64,000 nucleotides of DNA, from NCBI RefSeq assembly GCF_964275005.1, contig NC_092692.1, forward strand, positions 18,315,506-18,379,505. Reading direction: 5' to 3'. The notes below the pieces were generated by a model that saw nothing but the letters and a program-made list of their open reading frames with translations, was not told the DNA's origin and did no database searches. The first letter of the stretch is position 1; the number at the start of each line of letters is the position of its first letter. Shown here in pieces: positions 8,729 through 19,832 of this stretch. The translations under genes were made by a program, and so were the position numbers. The DNA is from Diadema setosum. Taxonomy: Eukaryota > Echinodermata > Echinoidea > Diadematoida > Diadematidae.

Positions 8729-11408
8729 ATCGGAGACTATGTTCGCGACCAACGTACTTTTCAACTCTGATTTCTCATTTTTCTTACCTTTTCGGCTTTC
8801 TAATTCCATGAAAACTCTCTGATATGGTTCAATTTAGCATCTCCAATAGCTGCACAAAATTTTATTGACAAACGGCGAAGCGAACGGTAGGTGTGCATTT
8901 CTACATGATTACCGGTCTGGATATCCAAGAATAAGATCTGCCTTCTACAGTTTGAGTTTTAAGAGAAGTCTAGTCTAAGTTTGACCCTAGTATGGTTGGA
9001 CCTACTACTCATCGACCGCCTAATTTTTATTTGCTTGATAAGAATATTTAAAACTGAAATTCACGTAAAAACTTGACCTACGTGATTGAGAAAATCCATG
9101 CAGCACTAGGTCTATGTCACAGTCTATATCATGACTGTCAAATGCTGTTGTTCCCTTTTCAGTTCTAAGTAAGTAAGTTTCAGTGCAAAAATATCGCCGT
9201 CGAACTTGAGTGGCCTCTTTTCAGCTCCCCGTGGTGCCGCTGCTTTTTTAGATTGACTGCTGTTTTTGCATTGGCAATGCACACAAACCGAGTTGTATTG
9301 AACACCATTTGTATGAAGCTTTTTAGAAAATGCATTGACATTACATTACGATTCGGTTAAAATATTCATTCAAAATTTTGTTCTTGATTAAAACCATTAA
9401 TGAACAGTGAATTTTTGCGTTTTCCCACATATCCTCATTAATGGTCAAAGCCAATACATTTTTATGTGCTTTAGCTGCGCACAGTGCAGTGCGTACTAAG
9501 CGTTCTCTGCGCCAAAACTATTCAAAAAGGATGGTCGATGCGTAGTAGAACTACCATACTACTAGTACTAGCTTTGGTAATGTCATGATGTCAGTATGAT
9601 TGATGAGTCTGGTGAAATTCAATGCGCTAACTGGGCCCGGCCTGGGAGAGGGTTTGTAATGTATGTCGCTATGTGTCTGTGTGTTGCATGCTGATCATTT
9701 CTCATCATGTAGTGGTAGCACTGATGAACGATTAAATGTTGTATATTGGTTATTTACATTTATAGGAGAGTGGATCGTATCACCGGTTGTTTTGTGTTTT
9801 TTTTGTGCCTCTAAATTCCATATTCAGAGGATGAAATTTTGGCCAAAAATGGCACTGGTCATTCATAATGACCTAAAAATTATGAATTCAGTAGAATTAT
9901 GAAAATTTAGTACAGTAATTCATGACAATTTTTGGCAAATAGACTTCAAATTGTATTATAATTGCAGACACAATGTCTTTCACATCTTGTTCTTGCACCA
10001 GAATCACAATTCATACCCAGGGTTCACTGTACACATTCTTACTGAGCAGACGACAAAGAGAAAATCAGCAATTAAATCTGGCTCAAATTTTGTATTTTAT
10101 GGAAAAATGTGTAACATGAACATTTCGCACAATTCACGCAATACAATCTTGTGATAGATCAACATCTTCTTCTAAATCCGAGGTGAAATGTGAATTTCTT
10201 AGAGTTTTTACATTCTTGTGTTGCAGTTTTTGTGATTTCGCTCCGTACAAATCTCTGTGAGGCTAGTCATTGGTATGCAGAAGTCAAGTGCTTTTTCCGG
10301 AGTTACCATGCTGTCCGGTAATACCATACCTGTATATACTTAAGACTAGGCATGATATATGTCAAACTTAAACGGGCCATGTTTTGTTTGCAGTAGCTGT
10401 GGTGTGAAAAGATACATCTTATTACATGTACATTGTCTTTGCAAAGACAGATTACGATATAAATGATGCTTTCATGCACATTTGAGGAAGAACATCTTTA
10501 TTCATACATTTCTTGTTCAGTTTCTGACTTCTGTTTCACTTTCAGCTTGATTTTGCTGAAACAATTAATTTTTGTAATGAATAATCACTGAAAACAAGTT
10601 TAGCTGTTATTGATGCTTACATGTGTGCAAAACAGGCAGTTTGTTGAAACATGTGAGCACTATGTGAAGCATGAGAAAGCAAGAAAGTGACTGTTAAAAC
10701 TTGCATCAAAAAAAAAAAAGAGATAAAGGTAAGAAATTGAGAAAGGGACACGCGACTCATAGAGTCATATATTCATAGATGCCTTGTTGAGGACAACAAA
10801 GCAGGAAGGCATAACTTGCCTTGGTGCTTTGCTCAGGAGAAGAGGAGAGGACTAAAGAAGGCACTTGTTGGAACTCACCAAGGTGCCCTCTTTAAGTAGG
10901 CTCAGAAGGTTAGAAGACCACTGTGGTTTAGCGCCCCCTGTTGTTGAAATGTAAGTGAGCAGATGTAAACCATGGCAGAATGAATGACTAAAGATGAAAA
11001 GCCATGTTCACCAGATTATTTCTCTCTGTTTAGTCATGTGGAATCCAAACAGTTAGCCTATAGCATATGGGTCTGTTAACTGTTAACACAGATCAACCAC
11101 ACAAACTCGACAACAACTGATGTTAAACTCTCCATGTCTTGATTACTTCCTCTTCCTGAACAAGGTGTTTTGGTGATTTCAGTAAGTCTACTTTTTGCTG
11201 TATGCTAAGCTGTCGATAATAGCAAGTCCCTGTGGGGAATGAGCACACATTTTATATGGAAGAAGTCACAAGAAATATAGATTTTATACCATCATTCAAA
11301 GTCTGTTGGGAGATAACACCCTTGGTATTCACTGGGAAATGTCATCCCATTGTGTGATCATCTTTTGCATCTAAAACACAGAAACAACGCGACTGACACA
11401 AGCTGAGG
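8729..11408. other. Intergenic region upstream of methyltransferase gene A
   Basis: No coding exon is recognised in these 2.7 kb apart from the short repeat-like segment at about 8885-8925 related to 6721-6785. At 10918-10946 a CACTGTGGTTTAGCGCCCCC motif occurs that recurs near 49218. The promoter and 5' untranslated sequence of gene A must lie near the right end. A possible splice acceptor (ACACAG, ending at 11381) lies 27 nt before its start codon. Confidence 0.4.
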
Positions 11409-14400
11409 ATGGCAAACATCAGGTTGTTCGAGAAAGTTTCTCACGTGGACTCCTATGTGAAATTCAGACCCACATATCCCGCAGAACTGTATCACAGGAT
11501 TTTGTCTTTCCTGAATAAAAAGGTGAGTTGCCATTTAATATTCAGTCATTTGTAAAATCTTTGTAATATGATTTTTGCTTTCCAACAGTATCTGTCGCCA
11601 TACAACAAATTGAAGCCAACGTTTTGTATTAAAGAGATTTTCACTCAATCTATCACTATACAGGTGTTGTGTTAGTCATGTTTTGTGATTGATCATTGAA
11701 ATCTGATATTTTCTTGTATTTCCTTGCTTTTAGGGATAAGTAAACGTTCAATGTAGACATCTTTTTCCTTGAGACATTGGAATAAAATGGGAATTATGGA
11801 AAAATATGGGAATATGGGAAAAACGAAAATGTTACAAATCTTTTGACTTAATGAAGAGTCGTACAGTATGAAAGATGCACCAGATTTATATGTACTGTTG
11901 TATCTTGATCTCCTTTGCCATAAAACTTGGGTTGATAAGCATATAGTCGTGACATCTACATGTGTGAATAATACTGCACTGTTAACCACTTAAAAGTGCT
12001 CTTTGATGTTTGAAAAATGATGTATGAAATTGTAATATTTCTTCAAGAAACCTCCTCCACATGGTACGGCAGTGGATGTGGGCTGTGGTTCAGGACAGAG
12101 TACTCATGGGATAGCACCGTCCTTCCAGCGAGTGATAGGCTTTGATATCAGCAAGGCACAAATTGAGGCTGCTTCCAAGGCAAACACAACATCAAATGTT
12201 GAATTCAAGTGAGTGTTTTTCTCTCATCAAAGTCCCTAGGGTTAAACCTTGAGGAGTGTGAAGATGGTAGGAGATAAAGGAGAAAGCAGATCACCTATTT
12301 TGGCAAGTTTGTATTGGATTATTGTAAAGCAAGAAATATTCACAGCATAACATTGTTGCAAATTGGAGCCAACTGTCTTTTTGGGAGTGACATTTTTTTT
12401 TGGCAGCGAAAAATTTCCAAGAGTAACCACTCCCATCCAATGAATTACAGTGTAGACAAGAATTTTCTTGTGTATTTTAGTTTTGCGAATCTTGGCTCTT
12501 GCCAGATTTGCAAAATTTAAATGCACACAAAAATTTATGGTTTTACACTACCTGTGGAGATTGTCAATCAATTCTATAGGTTTGTGTGAGTGAGATCAAA
12601 TCTGGGTGATAGTCATGATGTCTCGTGTTATATTGGTTCCAGTGAAACAATTGCTTTCACCATAGACAGGACAAATTTATTCACACTTAAGCAGTTATTG
12701 AAAGTGTAACAGATTTAACACCTCACAAGATTAGAAGGTTTCTTCACACAGTTGACTTATATGGCGTGTACCAGTAAGTTTTTGTGCTTGGTTTTTGATT
12801 CCTGTCCGTGAGGGTGTCTCCAGCAGACAGCTTGCCAGTGGAGGCAGGCTCTGTGGACCTGGTGACCTGTGCCCAGGCAGTCCACTGGCTGGACTTCAAG
12901 TCCTTCTGTGAGGAGTCGAGGCGGATTCTAAGGCCCCGTGGCTGCTTGGCCGTCTACGGTTATGGCGTACCCTGGCTGGACCACCAGAAGCCAGCCATTA
13001 AGAAATTGCTTGCAAAAGACTTTGATGAGGTCAGTAGCTCTGCCAATTAGAAAAGGAAAATTGCCATGCCATGCCATTGTGGGGAGGGAAGAATGATGTG
13101 CCATTCATGTGAAGGCTAGAAATATATGATGCAATTTCAAACTGTCATACACAGGGGTGGATCCAGAATTCCGTAAAGGGGAGGCGCCTTTACAAAACTG
13201 GGGGGGGGGGGGGGGCATGCCCCCATTTTTTTCTTTTTATTTCTTTTGTTTTAACAAAAAATAAAGATGGGGTGCGCACCCAATGCAGCCCATTCTGGAT
13301 CTGCCACTGATACAGTACCGTTGGGCTTATTGTATTCATTTGTGTGTCCTTACACTAAAAGTTTATAGAGTTCTACCTTGACATTTTCACATTGTAGGTG
13401 TTCTGAAAATATCAGTAGTGTAAATGGTGCCTGTACTTAGGCGTTACACAGGTTTTTCCTCTCTGTTGAAGTGTGATAACCATTTGAGAAGTCATAAGAT
13501 CCATAATTCCACAGTTGAGAAAACACAAATATCAGTGAAGGGGGTAAAGGATAGGCATGGCCACACAGGCAAACTTCATGAACCAATATCAGTTGTCAGC
13601 CATGTATAGCACTTTCAGAGGAAAGTAATGATGAGCTGTGCAGTCTAATCAGAAGTATGTTTGTCACAAAAACTCTTTAATCTTATTGTTATTTACTTTC
13701 GCATAGCTCTACTTTGATGCTCTTGGTTCATACTGGAATGAAAGGAGAAGACATATAGAGAATAAGTACGCTGATTTTTCTCTGCCGTTTGAAGAATCTG
13801 AAAGGTGAGTAAAGTTGTACCAATATCATTTACCTCTGGGCATGTATGTAAGACCAATTTGCCAACTGTTACTTTCTTTTGTATTTTGCATGCAGTTTGC
13901 AATATTAGATTGTGATTGGTTTGAAATTTTTTTCTTTCAGTGGATATTAGTGTTCATTTGAAATTCCTTTAACAGGGCTCCACACTAACTTTTATTTTTG
14001 GTGGCCCAAAGGCAAACATCCGTCCTTTTTTGGTGGCCCGATCAGGCCACCAAATTCTTCATTTCTGAAATTTTGGTGGCCCCGGGACACCGGGCCACCG
14101 TTAGTGTTGAGCCCTGCCTTTAATCATAACATATGATGCAGATGGCAGTTGCTACTTTGTCCATGGTAGATATGGTATTGATATATGAGTGCATGAAAGA
14201 ACTGTTCTTCCTGAAGACAAATGAACACTGACTTGTAAAATAGACTTCATATCTGTTTATCTCTTCCACACCACCTTGTGTAAGTTTTCACCGAGGGAAA
14301 AGACCAATTCACACTTTTGTGCTCTTTGTGGCCATTAGGTTGATTAAATATTGTGTAGGTGACCACTCTTTCATATTGGTAATATTGATGTATCCAACTT

Positions 14401-16464
14401 TATGTATATACCTTTATGACAAGCACCAGATGACAGAAAGGCTGGCCTGAGATTGAAGGGCATAGACCCTGTTTACAGTGAGTGAAAGGGCCGGGTTCGG
14501 CCACGGCCGAGCCTGGACTTCATTTCACTGTAAACACGCAAAAGGCCAAATGCGGTACCAAAATCGGCTGCGCATTTGGCCAAGCTCTGGAGGTAGTCTC
14601 AGCCGCGGTCAAGCCGCGGCCGAGCCCGGCCTTTTCTCACTGTAAATGCAAACTGGGCCAAATGCAGTACTAAATAGCAACCGGCGCGCTCCGAATAATA
14701 GTCGTTTGTTTACAAGCAGAGCGCCATTACGACAAAATATTGGAAGGTTTGAATTAAAAGCCCAGGCTGAGCTTGGAGCTGTAAACGGACAAACTTGCCG
14801 GGCGAGTACCGCAATTAAGGCCGGGCTCGGCCGTGGCTCGGCCTGGCCCACCACTGTAAACGGGGTCATAGCAAACAAAACTATGGCATGCAAACTACAG
14901 AGCTGCCATGTATTTTTTTCTTTTTGTTTTTTTTTGGGGGGGGGGGGACATATAAAGTATGTTTGTCTTCATCAACAGTAAAAAGATGCATTTCTTTAGT
15001 GATTTTTTTCTCTCCTATATGTTAATTTGGCACCCTTGAAATGTGTGCTGTGTTGCCAATATAGTATCTTTTGCCTTCAAAATGTCAGGGGTTTTTATAT
15101 ACATCGGTACGTATATTTTTTATTATACAGATCTGAGCTTGCACCCATGAAACTACACACAAAGCAATTAACCCGTTGAGGACGGTTTGATTTTGCTACA
15201 ACACGCATTTCCCATAGACACCTGCCCGAGTATACTCGGGACTCGTCCTCAACAGGTTAAGTGCATTTGGTAAGAAAATGTGAATTGATGTGACAACATT
15301 TTTCCACATTATCTTTGACATGGAGTTCCCTTTGAGAGGCCACTTGTGCCATCTTCTTAAATTATTATTATCATTTTTTTTATTGCCAGTCACTGTTTGT
15401 TTGTTTGTTTGTTTGTTTTCTACTCATTCATATGGCAGTGGGTGTTAATGTTTTGAACCTGGTAAAATCAGGTGCAGTGCATGTGCTTGAAATGCATATA
15501 AGTTAAGAGACTTCTGAGAGAACTAACAGGATTTGTCAGACTCCTTGCGTGTTGACTGACCTGACCTATTTCTGTGATTAAAGGGATGATTCACTGGAGA
15601 TCAGAGTGGAGTGGAGTCTAGCCCATTTCATTGGCTACCTGAGGAGTTGGTCTGCATACCAGCTGTGTTTGGAGAAGGATCCAACAAAGGAAACCTTGCT
15701 ACCGGAGTATCAGAAAAAGTGAGAAGGCACAACAGTCCAATATCTATAGATCACTAGAAGAGTTGTTTTAATTTATCTCAGTTTGATAATGTAGTGCGGT
15801 GACAATTTTTATAATCCTTCCTGCACCAATACCTTCGAACAGTGTGTTCAGTGCTTTGAGGTTTTTGTTTTTGTTTTTGTTTGTTTGTTTGTTTGTTTGT
15901 TTGTTTGTTTGTTTGTTTGTTTGTTTTTGGTGCCAATCATCACTCAAAGTTCAAAAAAGGGTTTACTAGCAGTGTGTTCACCTAAATGAATTTCAATGGC
16001 TTACATTTTTTTGATGATTCCTTGATTAGGTCTTGTACTACCGTTCAGTAATATTGCTGTTTGAAAAAATCGAGTGAAGATGATGCATGGATATGTACAA
16101 ATATATTGTGATCTTGCTACATACAGCCACCTCTTTAGACCCTCACCTTAGAATGCCCTTTGACATTTAAATAAATTTATATCCACACAGATCACTATTG
16201 ACATATGACATATGAGACATTTGAAGTGTTAAATAACCTGTCTTGATAAACCCTGTTGCATTGTCATTGTTTTGTTTATTTTGGATGTGTTTGTCTGTCT
16301 GTAAATCTATTTCCTGCAATGAATGCCAGTACCTTTATATCTTCTACTTACACAGGGTTCTTACAGCTCTTGGAGACCCCGAAGCATCACCAAATGATAC
16401 CATGCTACAAATTGTATCTCCCATCTTTCTGCTGCTTGGAAGAAAGCCTGGCGACACAGCATGA
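11409..16464 (+). CDS. Class I SAM-dependent methyltransferase, gene A (6 exons, 277 aa)
   Basis: Exons are 11409-11522, 12048-12208, 12813-13029, 13707-13804, 15584-15718 and 16356-16464 (834 nt with stop), all with GT-AG borders and intron phases 0, 2, 0, 2, 2. The protein begins MANIRLFEKVSHVDSYVKFR. SAM-binding motif I is AVDVGCGSGQS (residues 46-56). The ribose-binding acidic loop is GFDIS (D71). SVDLVTCAQAVHW (105-117) and ILRPRGCLAVYG (130-141) are the next core motifs. The C-terminal part, with LRSWSAYQ, resembles the Methyltransf_11 family of yeast Crg1/Tmt1 and Dictyostelium DDB_G0268948-type proteins, probably cytosolic. The substrate is unknown. The start sits in a good context (GAGGATGG). 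It is the most diverged of the three tandem copies. Its introns hold several MITEs. Confidence 0.88.
13152..13309. mobile_element. hAT-like MITE in intron 3 of gene A
   Basis: The ends CAGGGGTGGATCCAG and CTGGATCTGCCACTG are inverted repeats of the family seen at 5664-5812. ATACA flanks both sides. A 14-G run lies inside. Confidence 0.6.
13973..14116. mobile_element. Short palindromic MITE (CAGGGCTC ends) in intron 4 of gene A
   Basis: The left end CAGGGCTCCACACTAAC is inverted at the right as GTTAGTGTTGAGCCCTG. CCTTTAA lies directly outside both ends, a likely 7-bp target duplication. The interior repeats GGTGGCC/GGCCACC. Related pieces occur at 18987-19087 and at 39449-40118. Confidence 0.65.
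14465..14867. mobile_element. GC-rich MITE in intron 4 of gene A
   Basis: GACCCTGTTTACAGTG at the left is inverted at the right as CACTGTAAACGGGGTC. ATA adjoins both ends, a possible 3-bp duplication. Several internal CACTGTAAA and GGCCGNGGC copies make it a CpG-rich island of repeat origin, not a promoter island. Confidence 0.6.
15168..15260. mobile_element. 93-bp TTAA-flanked MITE in intron 4 of gene A
   Basis: TTAACCCGTTGAGGACG at the left is inverted as CGTCCTCAACAGGTTAA at the right. TTAA ends with CCC suggest a piggyBac-type origin. The centre holds a short CCCGAGTATACTCGGG palindrome. Confidence 0.65.
15861..15928. repeat. (GTTT)n microsatellite in intron 5 of gene A
   Basis: A GTTT/TTTTTG repeat about 65 bp long. 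Confidence 0.8.
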
Positions 16465-16728
16465 TGAGACCAAAAAGCTGTCAGGGTCTGGAACTTGAAC
16501 ACATGATGACTTCATTGCATTTTTTAATGCCCTAGATCTAATATATCAATTCAAATTGAAGGCTATATTGGGTTCATCAAACAGTGCTCCCTCTGGTGGA
16601 GTTTTGTTATGATTAATTTTTAGATTTCATTTTGTGTATATTCAGGTTCATTTTCTTTTTTTTTTTTTAATCAGATGTTTGTTTGTTGTTGTTTTTTGCT
16701 CTCTTTACTCTTTTGCAGGGTGTTCATG

Positions 16729-16908
16729 TATAGTCAGTCTCGCTTAAGTCGAATCTATTTGGACTGAAGAAATAGCTTCGAAGCAGAGAAAATTCTACTT
16801 ATGAAGGATTTAAGTAAATAGAATATAAAGAGAAGAGGACTTGAAAAGACCTTTGACTTGGGCAATTATTTGATTTATGTGAGGTCGACTTAAGCAAGGT
16901 TGACTGTA
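16729..16908. mobile_element. Tc1/mariner-like MITE downstream of gene A
   Basis: The left end TATAGTCAGTCTCGCTTAAG and right end TTAAGCAAGGTTGACTGTA form an imperfect inverted repeat flanked by TA. A closer copy of the family lies at 61676-61853. The shared interior includes ATCTATTTGGACTG and AGAAGAGGACTTGAAAAGAC. Confidence 0.65.
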
Positions 16909-17386
16909 TTACTTACATAAACCTATTTTTAAATTTTATGACACCGAAGAAAAAAAAAGAGAGAGGAAATAATGATGACTTGAGGGTAAGTCACAGATGA
17001 ATATTCCAAGAATTTGTCAATTGCAATTTTTCCCGTTTGAATTTGTCAAAGGAACAGAAAACTCATTCATTGATTATACTTAGCAGTATATGAATCATGG
17101 TACATGGTTTGTGTAGTAAAGGTCACGAGCAATTGTGAAGGTGGCATGCAGATCAGAGACTTAAAAGTATCCGTGTAAGCGTAAAAATAATTTTAACGAT
17201 TTGTATTCATGTGATGCTCCAGCTGAAGATGAAAGTGCCAAATTATCTATGCGAAGCAATGCAAGTGAATAAGGCTTGTAAGGCTACAGTAACAATACTG
17301 AGCTGTTAGTATCCCACTCGCTCTGTCTGCATTGCGTCCAACTGGGGGAAGACATAATTTCTCTGTTCATGTGATAACTGACTTTG

Positions 17387-17730
17387 TATTTGTATTGATA
17401 ATGATGATAATAATGAGATATCATAACCGTGTGATAATAATTACAGATATATCAGTGATAATGATAATTTGTTGTAAATTGTTTTCATTGTTAGCAGCTT
17501 TACCGGGCTTGTAGTCCATTTAAATATATTAATTCCAATTAATTAATTAATTCTAATTTTGTTTTTGTTTTTGTATTGATAATGATGATAATTATAGATA
17601 TCTTCACCATGTGATGATAATCACAGATATAACAGTGATAATGATAATTTGTTGTAAAATGTTTTCATCGTTAGCAGCCTTACCGGGCCTGAACTCCATG
17701 AAAATGTATTAATTCGAACCAATCTGAAAT
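17387..17730. repeat. Diverged ~185-bp direct duplication
   Basis: Two segments, about 17387-17515 and 17571-17705, share GATAATGATAATTTGTTGTA and GTTAGCAGC, then TTACCGGGC, in the same order. The second ends in AATAAAGCAGCAGCAG, resembling the tail of a non-LTR element. No coding potential is seen. Confidence 0.5.
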
Positions 17731-18896
17731 AAAGCAGCAGCAGTTATGCACCCTGTAACTTAACCATAGCACCTGCCTTCACCCTTTTTCTACTGCATGT
17801 TTTATGCAGTATGCTACTTATAGATTTTGATGAGTACAGAACATCCTGTCCAAGTTCAGGATGTCTACACATAAATAGCAACTCATGAGCAAATATATGA
17901 CTTGAACAGGCATGTGACCATACTGTATTCATATATTTAGCGAGTCAAAATTTTCGTGAATTGGAACTTCCCGACAATGTTGCAAGTGGTTAAATTCTTG
18001 ATCGTGGAGTACTGCAATAGATGGGGAGGAAATGCAGATGTGGACATTGCATTCATGTCGACATCGAAATTAATATTTTCATGTGTTGTTAAAATGAGAA
18101 TCAGACCCATCTCTCACACTTCATAAAAAAGCCACACACACACCAAAAGCTGAAATATATGGCACATACAGTACTTGAGAAATGAATTATCAACTCCCAT
18201 AGAGTGTGTTTAGTGAGCTCTCTATTTATGTTCCAAGAGGATATGTAGTTAGAGTTGAGATGTAAAGTGTAATTTTAGAAAGGCAACATACCGACAAACC
18301 AAGTTTAAAACCAGCAGGTCATGATCATGAAATAAACCTACTTTTTCGGTTTTTGGTTGTCTCATGGACATCCATAAGGAATACGTTAATGACAGTTTAC
18401 TCTTGTTATAATGAACTCGGTTATGACGAAATTTCTGTGACAGTGAAATAGAAATTCAGTCCCAGTCTTGGATCTATGAAGGCCTATATTGCCTGTTTCT
18501 CTAAGCCCTGGCTGTGGGCATGACAGGAAGATAACTTGCAGTCAATTGTGAAATTATGTTTTTATACATACATGATTTGATAGTCATTGGAGGGTGTGTT
18601 CTTATAAACTCTTTCTCTTACCTATGAGATGGTCATTCAGCCATGAAAGTAAAAATTCTATATGTAAAATGTTATTCACTTTACTGTCTTCCTGTATCAG
18701 TATTATTATTCCGAGTAAATGGGACTTAATCATGTCTATGAATTAGAGCCACATTGTGCAAGTGTAAATGTATGGAGGCTTATGAGTGCCACGTAGTAGA
18801 TGAAATAATTCATCACCTTCTTGGTCTTTTCGGTTATAGGTAAATAGCTTCTAGCAAATACATGAATATACATGTATATACATGTCTATATATGTT

Positions 18897-18934
<38 letters not shown>

Positions 18935-19092
18935 ACAGATTTCTGCTATTAACATCTTTCACAGAGTTTCCTTATATAATATATCAGGGCTCGACATTAG
19001 CAATGGCCTAGGGCCACTAGCAAACAAACAAAAAATGGTATAGGGCCACCAAATTTTCAAAAAGGCTGTCTTTTGGTGGCCCAATCAGGCAC
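17731..19092. other. Intergenic DNA between genes A and B, with repeat fragments
   Basis: No gene is seen. It holds a fragment of a TATAACGAA-type mariner end near 18391-18445, a (TA)n run at 18902-18929, and an incomplete copy of the CAGGGCTC MITE at 18987-19087. Confidence 0.4.
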
Positions 19093-19494
19093 TTACAGGA
19101 ATTATATTGTTTTGGTTGAGGAGGGGTTTCAAGTTTTAACTTTTTGTGAGAAAATTAGAAACCACATATATAAAGATATATAAAAGAGCATACAATTCTC
19201 TGAGGAATTCAAAGTTTATGTGATGAAGGTCAGTTTTGAAATGGCTGAGATATCCACAGTGGTCAAAACATGGGTCCCACCTTTTATTAGGACCTCTTCG
19301 TTTTTGGATATCTTTGACATTTCAAAACCAATTTTTTGTCAGATAAACTTTGTTTTCCTGTTAGAATTGTATGCTCTTTCATATTCACTCAGAGGTTTCT
19401 CATTTTTACACACATACGCACACACACACACACACACACACACAATGAAAATCTGAAGCCCTATCTTATAACCAAAACTATACCATGCCTTTAA
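19093..19494. mobile_element. Palindromic MITE of TTAA family 1, degenerate copy
   Basis: It aligns along its length to the 5896, 32513 and 60981 copies, with shared phrases such as GAAATGGCTGAGATATCCA. The left TTAA has decayed to TTAC and the right TTAA is intact. A (CA)n run at about 19412-19443 has expanded inside it. Confidence 0.6.
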
Positions 19495-19583
19495 CGTACT
19501 AGAGCCTTATTTTATTTGCAAGATTTGTATATGTGTATACACATTGTGTTTTGACTATACGATGACGCAAGTGACGAGCATGC

Positions 19584-19587
19584 ATAT

Positions 19588-19634
<47 letters not shown>

Positions 19635-19655
19635 TCTATCTATTTATCTATTCAT

Positions 19656-19686
<31 letters not shown>

Positions 19687-19832
19687 TCTATTTATCTATT
19701 CATTTATTTATTTATTTATTTATCTATTTATTTATCTATTTATCTATTTATCTATTTATTTATCTATCTATCTATCTATCTATTAAATCTATTTATCTAT
19801 CTATCTATCCATTCATTTATCTATTTATTTAT
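19584..19832. repeat. (TTTA/TCTA)n microsatellite, ~250 bp
   Basis: A tetranucleotide array, first ATTT and then CTAT-rich. Any long reading frame here is a product of the repeat. Confidence 0.9.

Noticed and set aside
19544-19786. 80-codon frame of repeating YLFI
   Set aside because: A translation of the (TTTA)n microsatellite.
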